This document shows, in pieces, positions 32,895 to 44,815 of a stretch of DNA of 64,000 nucleotides; position 1 is the first letter of the stretch; the number at the start of each line of letters is the position of its first letter. Position numbers and translations under genes: made by a program. Below the pieces are notes generated by a model. That model did not search any database. It saw only the letters and a program-made list of their open reading frames with translations, and was not told the DNA's origin. Where the stretch lies: NCBI GenBank assembly GCA_958299035.1, contig CATQJL010000223.1, forward strand, positions 16,153,742 through 16,217,741. The letters are read 5' to 3'. This stretch comes from Cylicocyclus nassatus. Its lineage: Eukaryota > Nematoda > Chromadorea > Rhabditida > Strongylidae.

Positions 32895-33417
32895 ACAATT
32901 TTGCAAAATTCTACGAGTGCAGTGCGAAAAATCATTAAGTAATTTTTCGGTGTACGCCCACTGCCTGTTTTTAGAGTAAATAAAAAAGTTATTGATCTTT
33001 CAATGATCGGACGATGCAGTTCTACAAGCCGTTTTTAGTTGCTTTTGCATAGTCGCTCCATTTGCTGAATAATGTGATCAAGCCCGAAAAAAAAGCCAAG
33101 TTCAGTTAGACGAGATGCGAGCATTCACACATCTATTCAAGAGTGTGCAGTTCACAATCTTAATCTTTCAGTAAGACAGAATAAATCAGTGTTGAAGAAA
33201 AATACTCGATATATGTCCTAATAAAATTTTCAACAAATTAGACATATTACTACAAGTTGGAATGCAGGCAAACTTAATTTTCGTTGCGTTAACATATACA
33301 GAAAGTAATTATCATGCGCATTGAAGTTGTTTTTTATCGCAGTTGCTCTTAATCTCTCATTAGAAATTAGCAGATTCAACTTATGATGTAGAAAAAGCTC
33401 AGTTAATAAACACTTAC

Positions 33418-36400
33418 CCGTCTAAGGTATGTGCGAGCTCCCAAATCAAGGACAAGGCCAAGTAGCGCCACAACCTAGAGTCGACTAGTTCACCCATATA
33501 AGTCTGCCAAATGATGTCGTTAGCGAAGAACAGCTCCTGCACGAAGCTCTGCAAAATAGGATTTGAACGCTTAAATGTTGCAAGAATTCGAATAAAACTC
33601 AGATCATAGAACCCAACCGCTGTTTACCCAAATTCACGAACATAGGCGAATTATCCTTTTCTTTGAACTTAACCAATCTGCATAATCCTTTTCCGACTGC
33701 AGCGTCGGATGCCTCCGATGCGCCTCTCGTTCAGGCCTTTGATTGTAAATTTCGTGTTTTCTTGCTTGTTTGATGACTTTTTGTAAAATCTCTATAAATT
33801 AGGTATAAGCAATCAGTAAATAGCAAGTAGCGAATTTTCACATGTTTCGACAGTTCACGCAGCTCCAATCTTGAGTGATTTCCTTTCTTCGCGAGTCCTG
33901 AGTCTCTAAATTCTGTGATACTTTAAAAATGGTATTTGTGTTTTCCGGAAAGAATAAGCATGTACGAATAGTTTTTTGAGGTGTAATTGCTTCCGAGCCT
34001 TTTGAAGGCTTGTGATAAGCCACTAGGGCATTATTCTTTGCACATTTTGCTTACTGCTCACAGAAGAGAAGTTTTTTTGATGACTTTCATCTTATGCTGC
34101 TGCTACTTTGACTATTTACATAGCATGAGATGCTTCAAACATAAGTTCGTGACTTCATCATAGAAAATTGTAACGTTTTCTAGAGCTGACTTTAACTTAG
34201 AATCATACCTTCGATACATAGAGTCATGTACTCTGGTAGTCTTAAGGTCGTAGAACATAACCTTCGCCTAGAGAAAAGAATAGAAGTCATCCGGGGCAGA
34301 ACCCCAGATATTATGACATGACTATATAAGAGTGAATTTGAATGAGGCAAGTATAATGAGTGATTTTTGAAAAGAAAAAGCTCAGACAACAAAACTATTG
34401 CGTTTTTGTAGCCTTTTCTGCCAAAAAGAAGGTTATTATTCGAAAATTCCCATAACATTCAGAACGGCAATTCTCAATTTACCTTTCCATAGACACTAAG
34501 CGTTAAAAATTCACGAAAGCTGTTGGAGTTCAATAAAAACGAGAAAGTGCGTTCAAATCTTGCGCAGAGAGTCGCCACTCAAATGCTGGTTTATTTCGTT
34601 ATGGGGTGACTTTCAACCTCTGTGTCGCGAGAAGCGATAAAGAAGGGGCGGAGCCATAGTTCTTATAAAAGCCATGACTTCATGCATCGTCAAGGGACTT
34701 TTCAGGGTTTTGCCCATGCCTCCTTGAATTGTGCTTGTTTGCATATTAGACTTTGTTAGTTGATATGTTGCTATGATATTTGGATAATAAATGATTGTGA
34801 GGATGTGAACATGGTGCATCGGCCGGCCCATTCGAATCACCCACAATCTATACTTTAAGTCTCCTTCATTCGTAAATTCGAAAATTGTCAACGTTTCAAG
34901 GGGTTGCTGGACCCCAAAGTCCAGCCGAGGGGTCGTCTGACACTCGCATCTGCTTTTGGAGGAGTGCCGAAAGCATTTTCAGTTCCGGGAAGCAGCCCGA
35001 AGAACAAAGCGAAGAAGGAACCGGTTCGACAAGGGAAGGTCAAAGCTATCTGCCTCTGACTCACCGCATTTTTTTGATGTAAAGTTTTGATAGATATAAG
35101 ATAAGCTGTCTAAGAATTCAATGTTCTCAAGCTCAGAAGACTTAGGGAATGTCAACATTGATTATCGCAACTTTCCCAGACAACCATACTTTTATCAATA
35201 GTACATCTAGCATAAAGGCATGAACACTTTACTACAAAACAGTTCTTAAGGGGAATTGAACGTGCTTCACCTCATTTGCTTCAAGCGTTTAACAGCTATC
35301 ACATTTTCATTTTATGTCGCGAACAAATCGTGCGCTTGTCACTGCTAAACAACAGCTTAGCAGACATCTCAATGACATTCTTCGGTTAGTAGAGGACTGC
35401 AGCAAATACAAGGAGGGCTGGCAGTTTCCCAAAGTTCGTAAAGAGCTCTACGTATTTACTCGTACGCAACGCTCAGTTATTCAAACCACTATAGCAAAAC
35501 TTGAGTCGAAAATCGATACCGTAATGCAAATCTATGGAGACACAATGGAAAAACTCTCCAGCTCAGATTCGGACAACGCAAGGGTAGTAGAAACTAAGGA
35601 AGGTTTTGATGCGTACTGGGTTGAAAAAGACGGCGAAAACACCTTAGAAGCGGCTCGTGAGATGGTACGAAACTTAGAGAGAATGGTGGAACTAAGCGTA
35701 CAAGAAATGCAATTAGCTTGTGCAGACGAATTCGAAGAAATCGAAAAGCAGCGCGCAAACGAAACCCGTGTTACACAGTTCGTAACTCCAAACACATTTA
35801 TTTCGCAATCTGATATACCTCAACCAAGATCTAGTCAAATCCCGGCGCACTGGTATAGAAAAGAACTCAGAATACCGGAATTTTCCGGGAACCCCACGGA
35901 ATTCGAGCAGTTTTGGGAGATTTTTGCGGAACTAGTAGACAAACAGCCTTACTCCGACATCGAAAAGCTGACAATACTGCTCGATAAGTGCAAGGGAAAG
36001 GCAGCAAGAAATACTTGCCTGAAATACTTGCCTCGCAAAGGTTTGTCATACAAGAACGCCGTACTCCAACTCAAAGAACAATTCCAAAACAACAAACTGA
36101 ACGTAAAACTTCTTCTGCAGCAGTTGGATAGTATCCCAACATCATCGAATGATGCGACGCAACTACGCACAACTCTGAATGATTTAATGGCAGTTATCGT
36201 CCCATTATCACGCGCGGAAACACACATAGACGCACGCGAATACAAAAGTAAGATACTGCAAAAGTTTCCAGAAGCAGTTCAAAGTACGCTTCTTTCGAAA
36301 GAATATGATGAAGACAAAACCTGGATAATGGAACAACTGTTAGAAGAAATTCGCAAAGTTGTGAAGAAATGCGAACTCACGCAAATTCATACATGCACTA

Positions 36401-39400
36401 GCTCCACGTGAACCAACGGGATCACTCGTTGACTCGGCGGCGGAGAAAAACCCAAAACAAAGCTACAACAAAATTTTTCCATATGCGGGGCGGAGTGTCG
36501 CGAGAAGCGATAAAGAAGGGACGGAGCTACAGTTTTTATAAAAGCCATGACTTCATGCATCGTCAAGGGACTTTTCAGGGTTTTGCTTATGCCTCTTTGA
36601 ATTGTGTTTGTTTGCATATTAGACTTTGCTAGTTGATATGTTGCTATGATATTTGGACAATGAATGATTGTGAGGATGTGAACAATTTGCGACGTTATGT
36701 GCTCGTGGTCGTCATGAGGATCACATCGATATATAATGTTACAGGTTTCGTTAAGACTCTGCCGAAATCTACGACCAGAGTCGAATGCCCGCCACCTCTG
36801 GTCTGTCTCCGCTGCTCGTGTGCTCTCCACGCCTTGCCCGCTACCTCGCTACCCCAAACGCAGGGCGCAGGGCATTTGGCTCTGGTACCCTTTCCTTTGT
36901 TGTTTTCAAACTAGTCAAAGCAAACTGTATATCATATTGAAGCTCTTGATCTCTACTTTCACGTTGACAACGTCGCAGAACTACATGTTTTAATTTAAAC
37001 AAGAAATCTTTCAAAAACCACATTTTCGAAAATTCTTTTTGGACCTTCTTCTTTTATAATCACTCAAAATATGTTTGTCAAGAAAACAGTCACAAAAAAG
37101 AGACTAGCTTTCCCTCGTTTTCTCCCGTGCTGTAAATTGCCAGGTCCTGCCGAAAATCTAATTTCGAAATGCCGCCAAACGAGAAATTTCTATGTTGCTG
37201 CGTTTATTAGGTTTTTAAGAAATTCTTCTGCTTTCGCTAATTGTTTTGCATCTTCTTCTCCTTTTTGATTTCCTATGAACAACGCTTTTTATGGGGGGGG
37301 GGGGCAGATACTCAAACAACCTTCACTTTTGACGGTCTAATTTCAGACTTTCTAGGCTTTCTAGACTATCTGGACTTAGATATACAGTATGGAGCAAACC
37401 ACCGCTCTTCATTACTAAAACATTATAGGAAGTTTTTAGAATTTCCACTTCCTATTTCCACCTCAAAAATGCATAGAAATGCTTTATCACTATCAAGTGA
37501 ATGAGAAGCAACAATCTGAGCGCTGCGTGTGCGCCGATGAGGTACCTATGGGAAGCCCGCACGAGTACACATATAGCACTAATGGATTTGCACATGACTT
37601 TGTCAATTTTTTCCCGGCACAGTTTTAGGATGAGTAAGCTAATTTTTAAGTCGACATATCTTCCCTGCACTTGGCCTTATCTTGGCTCCGCATGGTGGGC
37701 ACATACAACACGCGTATGATCCACGGAGACCAAATTTCAAATTGATTGAAATGACATCATTTGAAGTTGTATTAGATTGGGAAAATATGTATGTGCAGGG
37801 AAAGTCTTCAAAGGATCACTCTAATTTTCTATTTTAACGACAGTGCTATAGATCCTTTGACTGGCATTCTGAATTTGCTGTACAACATACACTATTTGTC
37901 TAATTGTCGTACGAGGGTATTAGAGTTACAGGTGTGGCTATTGAGATCAGCCTTATTCGTTTCAGCACAAAAAAACGGGATTAATTCTCCCGGTCGTCTT
38001 TACCAACAATGATAGCCAACAACGCCTCTGTTAGCGATTTACGAGTAGCCCGAAAGATAAAGAGAACGCACACAATAGGTTTTGAGCATGGTTGAGAAGA
38101 GTGAAGTTTGTTTAAAATATAGGTAGAGCGTAGGGCGTGCTTACCGTATAGAAAATTTTGGCGTTTTTTTCTAGACCTCTTTGCTGAGCAGTGATCTGCA
38201 ACAGATTATATCAAAACTTTGTAATAATGTTGATTTGAGACTACCTTTGTCACGATCCCCAATGCAGTTATAATATTGACAAAGATTGATGTTCCAGAAA
38301 ACGCGAGGATAGGATATGTCATGAGAGGGTTTTCATCAGCTTCACAGCCAACAAATCTCCATGTGAGGTCATCACGATCATATACAAATGCGCATGTTCC
38401 TATTCACAAAACGATGATTGTTTAATACTTATTTGAAAAGAGCACGTTGTACTTCCTACCAAAATACTTGTGTGTGGACAAAAAGATACCATAAGCTAGC
38501 CCACAACATATGAATACCTGAAATAGCTCTTTCACCTAAGCATACTCAGCTCATAGGGTTCACAGCTTACAATGGAATATTTGGCGGTGCATATGCGGTT
38601 GTACTGGTATGGAAAATATAAAGCGATAGCGCGATTGCAAGCAACTCCCACTTGCAAAACTGGAATGCTATCATAAAAGATTTCCGTGCCGAGATTTAAC
38701 AATTGACTGACTCGACTGCGCAACGGAAACAGTGCACTGGAAACGTGAAGGTGTCAGTAAGGACAATGAAATTTTTTTTCATCTTTAGGCTTTTCGCTGT
38801 TTTATAGGTTGCAGCAAGTTGCGCGACGTACCCTGCGTACGTCCCATATCTGCACGTGCGCGCACTCCGCCGCTTACGCCTCAGTCTGGACCAACCCAAG
38901 TACGTTGATGTTGGCGTAGCAAACTATTGATGTTTGTCCCACAGGCAGCTGCATCCATTAGTTTTCCATGGGATAAACAACATTTTCATTGAACTCTTAC
39001 TGTGGCAAAGAATGTGCCATTTGATACAGATGAACAAAGCGGTGCGTTTGCAAATCTGCAATCTGCAAAGCAACGGCCACTTTTCAGAAACATCACCCGA
39101 AGGCAGCAAAGTTTTTCTTCAGTTGAAAGAAGCTGAGTCTTTTGTGTGAACTTTGCTTAAGTTTTCGATTAGGTAACTGCACAAGAAGAGTGATTTCCTT
39201 GCATAAACACTATTTCTGCAATCAAACAGGATTGCTCTTTTGTAAAAGAAATTGTTTCAGCAAATCAAGCGTTCTCATATGTTTGCTGACCGTGGCGAAA
39301 AAAGAGCCTTGAAGTCCGCTGTTGCACAAAAAGTCTAGATTCAAAATCAGTATTGGAGGCACCTAATATTCGTCAAAAATTTTCGGTTTCTGCGAAGGAA

Positions 39401-42400
39401 GTTATTTGAAAACTGGAGAACGCGACTACGTCATAAGTGCGTAAGGTATTAAAAATCAGAATGTTCAACGCATGAAAATGGAGAAGCGGATGTGAATAAA
39501 AATGAAATTAATGTGTTTAAGCCTCCCTTGTAACTGGACGTCTAAGCTGAAGTCAACTACACATAAAGACACCTAGAGATCGGCAGACGAAACAAAAAGA
39601 GCGAGATCAAACAAATGTGCATACATATTTGAAGAAACTCTGTATATGAGAAGCCTTGCAATGGCTGATTTTGCGATAGCAAGCTTTAGAGCTATCGAAA
39701 TGATATTTGCACGCATCAGTATCAAATTTTTGCTAAGAAATGTCCGTTTTGTAACACTTTTTTCCATCAAGCTTTCTTTTCCGATACAGATTTCGCATAT
39801 TATTAGAGCTTTCTTCATGTACCTTCCGATGATTGTGCAATTTGGCTTTTATCCCATTCTGTAAATTTACATCAGCATTTTGCACAGCCGCACTCAAAAT
39901 CGAAATATCATTGCCCCTACTTTCTTCGCCACAGCTCTGGCGCAAATGACAGAATATTCTTTGAAAAAATAGTTGCTGTATAGGGTTAATATCGCTTATC
40001 TACTGCTATAAGTAAATTTTTCGAAGATATTTGGACTGAGAAATGAAAACGCCCCCGAATAGATACTCGCTGTTGATATTCTATCAGGCAGAAAATTTCT
40101 CAAGATCACGACAATCCCACGCTCATTTCTGTAGATTGAGATAAGGACATTCACTGCATAAAGAATCAAAATTTTCATAACTTGGGACTTAGTACTACCA
40201 CAAATAGGCTCAGAAAGTGAACAACTTCGGCTTTGTATTATTTTTCTCGCAGAAGTCCTTTGTTGAGGTCTTCTCTGAAGACACATGTACTACTGGCTTG
40301 CAACTATAAAATAATCTTACCAGCCATAGCACAATTGAAAGAGAATAGTAATTTCTAAAAACGGATGCAAAAGAAAACCTCTTGGTTTTCCTACGCAAGG
40401 TTTTCTTTCCATCTGTCACATCAGCACGAGCGACTAAAAGCTAAATTACGAAAGGTTTGCTGCTTCTGATGGTCTTAACCGCACTTGGAGGCATGAAATT
40501 CGGACAAAGTTGTAGGTTTTCAAAGTAAAACTTTGCAAAAAAGGTATTATTTTTGCACCACCCTGATATTATCACGGTATAAAAGCTATAAGTTTAATTC
40601 CGAAGTCTGCGTGGTCATGCCTGGAAAGCAAGCATATATTTACACTGCATAAAGTGCCAATAAAAACTTGTGCTTTGCTTAATTTTAGTTTTGAAAAAAT
40701 TGCATTAAAGAATTGAGCATCGTAAGCCGTACTTCTGTGTCATATGAACCACAGCACCTTCCGCCCCATCCAACGCATTTCAGGTATGCTTGAAAAAAAA
40801 GATGTGGATGGGAGTTTGTGCTTTAATGTTCAAAGCTAAACTCAGTACGTTAAATACCAAAAAGCGACGAAAAATTTTCAGTCATCATCGTTTTCCCAAG
40901 CTCGCCTAATACTGGAGTTGAGAATGCCAGCATATAACATTACTCATTCAGAGCGAAATAGTCCATTCTAATCACAACATTGATGAACATGAAAAACACT
41001 ATACAACGCCGAAAGCAGAAAAAACTGCGAAAGCTCAAACTTAGGGTTGAGGCTGATATGTTCCAACGGCCTGCTACATTTTGAATGAAACATGAGGTAA
41101 AGAGGACTATATTACACAAAGGAAAACTTGTGCCTGAAAGTTTGTGAGAAAAGCGTTGACTTGCACCCTTATTCATCATAACAACCAACAAAACTCAACA
41201 ATGTCAACAAATATCAGCCGTAAAGAAATGGGCTAATTTGCTAGCAACCATTTCGAACGATACACTTACAAAATGGTGTCCGGAGCAACATAAAGTACGA
41301 ACAACAGTAGATCAGAGATGTTGTAGATGGCGCGTGCCATACACAAATATCCGTACGCGTTATGATAGGATCTATGAATTACGAACACGATAACATTATA
41401 AGTATTGCAAAAGGCACCTATCACGCCAACCTGGAACAAAGTTTTTTTGCTTTGAAACCTTAAGAAGACATTCCCAAATTTTTTGAGAAGAGGGCAACTT
41501 CCAAAGTATCTTCTTCACAATTTCTGAAATATTTCATAATAAACAATTTCGAAGCTTAAAAAAATTCCAACTCAGGCTTGCGCTTTTCTGCAGGCGGTTA
41601 GCAGAATTTTGAGGCCAATCTTCAGCGGGTGGCACTTCCTTTATGGTCCCATATTCTGCCAGTGGGTAACAATACGCATTTTCTGCAAGCGCTCGGCGAA
41701 TGATTTCTTTCAGCGAGTGCTGGCTAAGCTTTCAGCAAGCGCTGGGACTCTTTTAATGCAGTTTCAGGCGTACGCCGAGTAAAGATGAGAATCTATGTGG
41801 CAGAGGTGTCATCGATGGTTTAATTACTCAAGTTCGAGGTACCATCTTTCAGCGGAAGGTACCTACGGGCTGTGCGGTCCTTCATAAAGGACCGTGCGGC
41901 CCTCGATATTTTTGCATGTTTTCGCGGAAAGTCCGCTAGAATGCGGCCACTGCGCCGCAACTAATCCATAGAAAAATTACGATACTTTTCCGAGCATTCC
42001 CCTAAAAATTGGCCAATATTCTTTCAAATTTCTGCAAGCGCACCGCATGAAATCAGCGAACTATTTTTTCGGTGCCCGCTTGCTCAACATTCGCATGGCC
42101 GCCTGCCCCCGGCGATTATCTGAGTTACTGTCATAAAAGCCTGGTTTTCTGCCATCTTGTTTGGTTCCCTGGGGATTCCTCAGGGGATCCTCAAGAGATT
42201 ACCTCTTATTTTCAAAGTCATTTACCTATTTCAGAAACCAATGAAAATGCTGCAAAATTGTACTGAGGATATACTACGGCACTGCTAAACATGTTTATAG
42301 TAGAAATAGTTGACAAACCCGGCTCCGTCCGCCCTGTCAATAACATATTTGTAATCAGCATGCTCGATTACCCCCCCCCCCCCCTGTGCCAACTCCCAGC

Positions 42401-43873
42401 CCCGTAGCTCAAATTTTGCAAAAAATCGATAAAATCGATATCGATCGATAACGAAAAGTAGCCTATGACACGCTCCCTGCCCCGAGGTGTATGTGTGCCA
42501 AGTTTGGTCCAAATCGGTTCAGAAATAAAAATTTCTATTCCGCACATACGTACAGACAGACAGACATACATACATACATACACACATTCAGCTTTATATA
42601 TAAGATAAGTGAAACCTCAGTGTATCGAGATCCTCGATGAACTACTGCCCGCGGGCTAGGGATTATCGAAAAGTTCAAAATCTTCAGAATCATTTTCTCC
42701 TGTCGAAAACATGCTTAGCAGTGCCGTAGTACATCCTCAGTACAATTTTGCAGCGTGTTCACTGAGTTCTCAGAAAGATAAATGACTCTGAATATGACGG
42801 GTGATTCCCTGGAGATCCCCAGAAGATTACACAAAATAGCACATCCATTATGCGCTGGTATAAGGGTATTAAAACCTTCATAGGCAAGATAGAGAAGGAA
42901 GAAGAAGAATATCGTAGCGAGATATGACGCATCCCCTCTCAGATCCCTTCCCCTCCGCAGCGGTTATGTACGTACATGCGGGCCTAAAAATCAAAAGAGA
43001 TCCTAACTAGGAAGGCGTATAGCGATAGTTAACGTAGGTTGGTTCAAAAATTCTACCTTTTTTGAGCCATCCATCTCTCATTTACCACAACTTTTTTCAG
43101 AATGAAGTCTTACAATTCAAAAATCTTTTCAAGCATAACCAAAACTCGCAGCAGCAAATGCTTAAAAAGTCTACTACCCAGAAGATCATCAGATTTCTTC
43201 AAAGGCCTTTTTGAAATTTTCTTTGTATGATAAAATACCTAAAAACGTACTTTCTCGAGATTTCCTATTTTTGCTGCTAAAAGTCAGAAAAAATTTTCAA
43301 AATTTTTGCTACGGAATGTGCTAGCTGGGCCATTCTTGTCATATAGAGCGGAAAGTTCTTAACTGCATTAAAATTTTTATGCATTTTATGCGACATGCCA
43401 TTTCAGACTGTGAAATAACAGTCATGTTTGAAAAAAATTTAATCTGTGTCCTGAAAATCATGGAGATAGGACAAGGAAGAATTCCAATACACTTTGTGAC
43501 CTCATAAGGTGCGGATCTGCAGATAAACACAGTTTCATAAAAAGGAAAGCTTCTAGGTGATACAAGCCTCCAAGGGTAATACGTACAAAAAAGTATATTA
43601 CCTAAAATTATGCTTGAGCAACTGATACCCTTGAAAAGGTCTCATTCTCAACCACATAATATTCTGTTTCCGTTTTGGATCGATTTATTCAACATACTAA
43701 CTGACCAGCGATGATGTGCGTTTTCGTTTGCATTTTTCTCAAATATGCACTTCAACTTACAAATTTTGAAAGTTAGTAAAGATACTTTGGAATTTGTCCA
43801 CCAATTTAAAAACCAGAAAACTTACAATAAGTGTGATAAGTCCAGCATATATGTGTGCATTTGGAAAATCCAT
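33418..43873 (-). CDS. Srx-like nematode chemosensory seven-transmembrane receptor, multi-exon
   Basis: Exons on the minus strand: 43873-43826 (ATG start, MDFPNAHIYAGLITLI), 41430-41270, 38736-38571, 38517-38460 and 38399-38245. They total 588 nt (196 codons) with phase kept at every junction and GTAAG/GTAG donors. Exon 2 carries TM1-TM2 with SYHNAYGYLCMARAIYN. Exon 3 has TM3 with NRAIALYFP. Exon 4 is TM4. Exon 5 holds a cysteine-bearing extracellular loop (WRFVGCEADENPL) and TM5. Candidate third-loop (33791-33674) and TM6 (33548-33418, SFVQELFFANDIIW) exons follow; their exact junctions are uncertain, and TM7 was not found. Srx proteins sense environmental chemicals in ciliated neurons. The third-loop intron holds an LTR element. 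Functionality is unproven. Confidence 0.72.
34623..34811 (+). repeat. 5' LTR, 189 bp
   Basis: It starts TGTCGCGAG and ends GTGAACA. A TATAAAAG box at about 34664 is the likely core promoter. The same length as the 3' LTR, with scattered substitutions. Confidence 0.85.
34812..34826 (+). promoter_or_regulatory. Primer binding site complementary to tRNA-Gly
   Basis: TGGTGCATCGGCCGG follows the 5' LTR with no gap. It is complementary to the 3' end of eukaryotic tRNA-Gly including CCA (…CCGGCCGATGCACCA). This supports minus-strand priming by tRNA-Gly. Confidence 0.85.
35314..36411 (+). CDS. Bel/Pao Gag (DUF1759-type capsid region)
   Basis: An uninterrupted 365-codon ORF. Residues 1-160 are helical and charged with coiled-coil character. 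Residues about 185-270 contain RIPEFSGNPTEFEQFWEIF and the following DKQPYSDIEKL...CKGKAARN, the signature of the Bel/Pao Gag core (DUF1759 family), which packages element RNA into virus-like particles in the cytoplasm. The protein stops after TQIHTCTSST without the zinc knuckles normally found downstream, so the deletion that removed pol also removed the Gag C terminus. The start ATG is 488 nt after the PBS. The intact frame, in a region of broken elements, suggests either youth or trans-mobilisation. Confidence 0.88.
   Translation: MSRTNRALVTAKQQLSRHLNDILRLVEDCSKYKEGWQFPKVRKELYVFTRTQRSVIQTTIAKLESKIDTVMQIYGDTMEKLSSSDSDNARVVETKEGFDAYWVEKDGENTLEAAREMVRNLERMVELSVQEMQLACADEFEEIEKQRANETRVTQFVTPNTFISQSDIPQPRSSQIPAHWYRKELRIPEFSGNPTEFEQFWEIFAELVDKQPYSDIEKLTILLDKCKGKAARNTCLKYLPRKGLSYKNAVLQLKEQFQNNKLNVKLLLQQLDSIPTSSNDATQLRTTLNDLMAVIVPLSRAETHIDAREYKSKILQKFPEAVQSTLLSKEYDEDKTWIMEQLLEEIRKVVKKCELTQIHTCTSST
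36496..36684 (+). repeat. 3' LTR, 189 bp
   Basis: Collinear with 34623-34811 over its whole length, with about a dozen substitutions, preceded by the purine-rich tract GCGGGGCGGAG. Confidence 0.85.
37301..38244. other. Intron sequence of the receptor gene
   Basis: AT-rich sequence between the TM5 exon and the R repeat. I searched it on the minus strand for a third-loop exon and did not find a better one than 33791-33674. Confidence 0.35.
38737..41269. other. Intron between TM2 and TM3 exons
   Basis: 2.5 kb of intronic sequence. The phases of the exons on either side (two bases plus one) join without it. Several minus-strand frames of 65-95 codons (39573-40419, 40940-41191) lie inside. They are hydrophobic in part but lack coherent splice borders and are not needed for the receptor. 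Confidence 0.4.
41431..43825. other. Intron between exons 1 and 2 of the receptor
   Basis: 2.4 kb with a family A fragment (42312-42606) and a GC-richer stretch at 41590-42120 in which TTTCAGC and GCGCTCGGCG-like words recur. No gene was seen. Confidence 0.35.
42312..42606 (+). repeat. Dispersed family A, copy 3 (3' part)
   Basis: It contains AATCAGCATGCTCGATTACC, a poly-C run, AAAAATCGATAAAATCGATA, a GACAGACAGACA tract and the terminus TTCAGCTTTATATATAAGAT. 5' truncated, as expected of incomplete reverse transcription. Confidence 0.65.
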
Positions 43874-44324
43874 AGATGAAGCAATGCCGATCAAAAAAGA
43901 AAGCTGCAAACTCCCGCTCGTAAATGCGTTACATACAAGCGTTAAAAATTGTTAAGTAAGCTTTAAAATGCGCTTGTGTGAACTACAATCAACGAATTGA
44001 AAAGCCATCAGTTCTACTTGGTTTTTCATTTGAAGGGGCACAAACTGCGTTTAGACCAGGAACCATAGAATACCCTTTACTAGAGGAATTACCGTACAGG
44101 TACACGAAAAAAAAAACGTCGCATATGTATTCAGCAACAATCGCAAACAAAGGCTTGCAAACCACCATCATTGCAAGATGGGACAAATACGCAAACTATC
44201 AACAAGACACCATGTTATTTACCAATATTTCTACCATACTTAGAGCCTTCATAGATAATCGATCACGCTTATTGCTTGAAGGCAGCGGCTAATTTGCGCG
44301 TGGGAGCTTTTCTTACCTACACGG

Positions 44325-44815
44325 CTTCTGGATTCGCTGACAAGGAAACGATACTTGGTGTCCGTGGCCTTTTGAGATGAACCGTATACCATCACATTCG
44401 TCTTGAAACGCTGATTCCGAACCTGACTTCCGTTTCTGCTAATCATTTCTCTAAAAGAAGTTATAAAAGAATTTTCGCGTCAATGGTTGCCTAAGAGAAA
44501 TACGGTCGAGGATGCATAACTTTCAAAAAGAAGCTTGATTGAGAGAATTCAAAACTGAAAAACACAAAAAGACTCAAACCTAAACCTGCATTAATTTGCG
44601 ATGCTATCGCATTAGCCACTACACCACATCTTAGCGGCGGTTTGGGCATTCCGACCACATCTTCTTTGGCGCGAAAATCTTTCATAACTTTTTTCCGAGA
44701 AACGATTAGCAAAAACGGAATTCAGATTCGGAATCCGCGCTCCAAGGCGAGTGCTTTGGTATACATCTCGTCTCAAAAGGCCACGGACACCAAGTATCGT
44801 TTCCTTGTGAGTCCA
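44325..44815. mobile_element. Foldback MITE with a tRNA-like spacer
   Basis: Inverted arms (44335-44490 and 44662-44815) share AAGGAAACGATACTTGGTGT, CCGTGGCCTTTTGAGA and GAAACGATTAGCA-type words. The arm words TTGAAACGCTGATTCC also occur in the foldback at 53300-53992, so the two are relatives. Its spacer holds a tRNA-like sequence. Confidence 0.65.
44568..44632 (-). pseudogene. tRNA-like relic in a MITE spacer
   Basis: On the minus strand GTGGTGTAGTGGCTAATGCG (A-box type) is followed by GCATCGC and then GGTTTGAGTC (degenerate B box). Spacing fits a tRNA, with a short anticodon-like hairpin GCGATAGCATCGC between. No closed acceptor stem was found. Confidence 0.4.

Larger units (their letters stand above)
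34623..36684 (+). mobile_element. Gag-only Bel/Pao-type LTR retrotransposon, 2,062 bp
   Basis: Two 189-bp LTRs (34623-34811 and 36496-36684; TGTCGCGAGAAG...GTGAACA, each with a TATAAAAG box) enclose a primer binding site, one gag ORF and a purine-rich tract (GCGGGGCGGAG) directly before the 3' LTR. Protease, reverse transcriptase, RNase H and integrase are all missing, so mobility would need a helper element. LTRs differ at several positions, so it is not brand new. A clear target duplication was not found. Confidence 0.88.
34310..37300 (+). repeat. Dispersed repeat family R, copy 3, split by an LTR element
   Basis: 34310-34622 and 36685-37300 together reproduce the order of 9360-10770. The LTR retroelement sits between TTTCAACCTCTG and ATTTGCGACG, where copy 1 reads continuously (TTTTTAACGCTTGCGACG, near 9590). 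A poly-G run occurs at 37290-37300. It lies wholly in an intron of the receptor gene. Confidence 0.6.

Noticed and set aside
39573..40419. Several minus-strand frames that could be receptor exons
   Set aside because: The exons at 41270 and 38736 join in phase without them, and they lack paired splice signals.
43978..44292. 104-codon plus-strand frame
   Set aside because: It overlaps the region upstream of the receptor start, partly matches the non-coding 19.1-kb region, and shows no family signature or splice partners.
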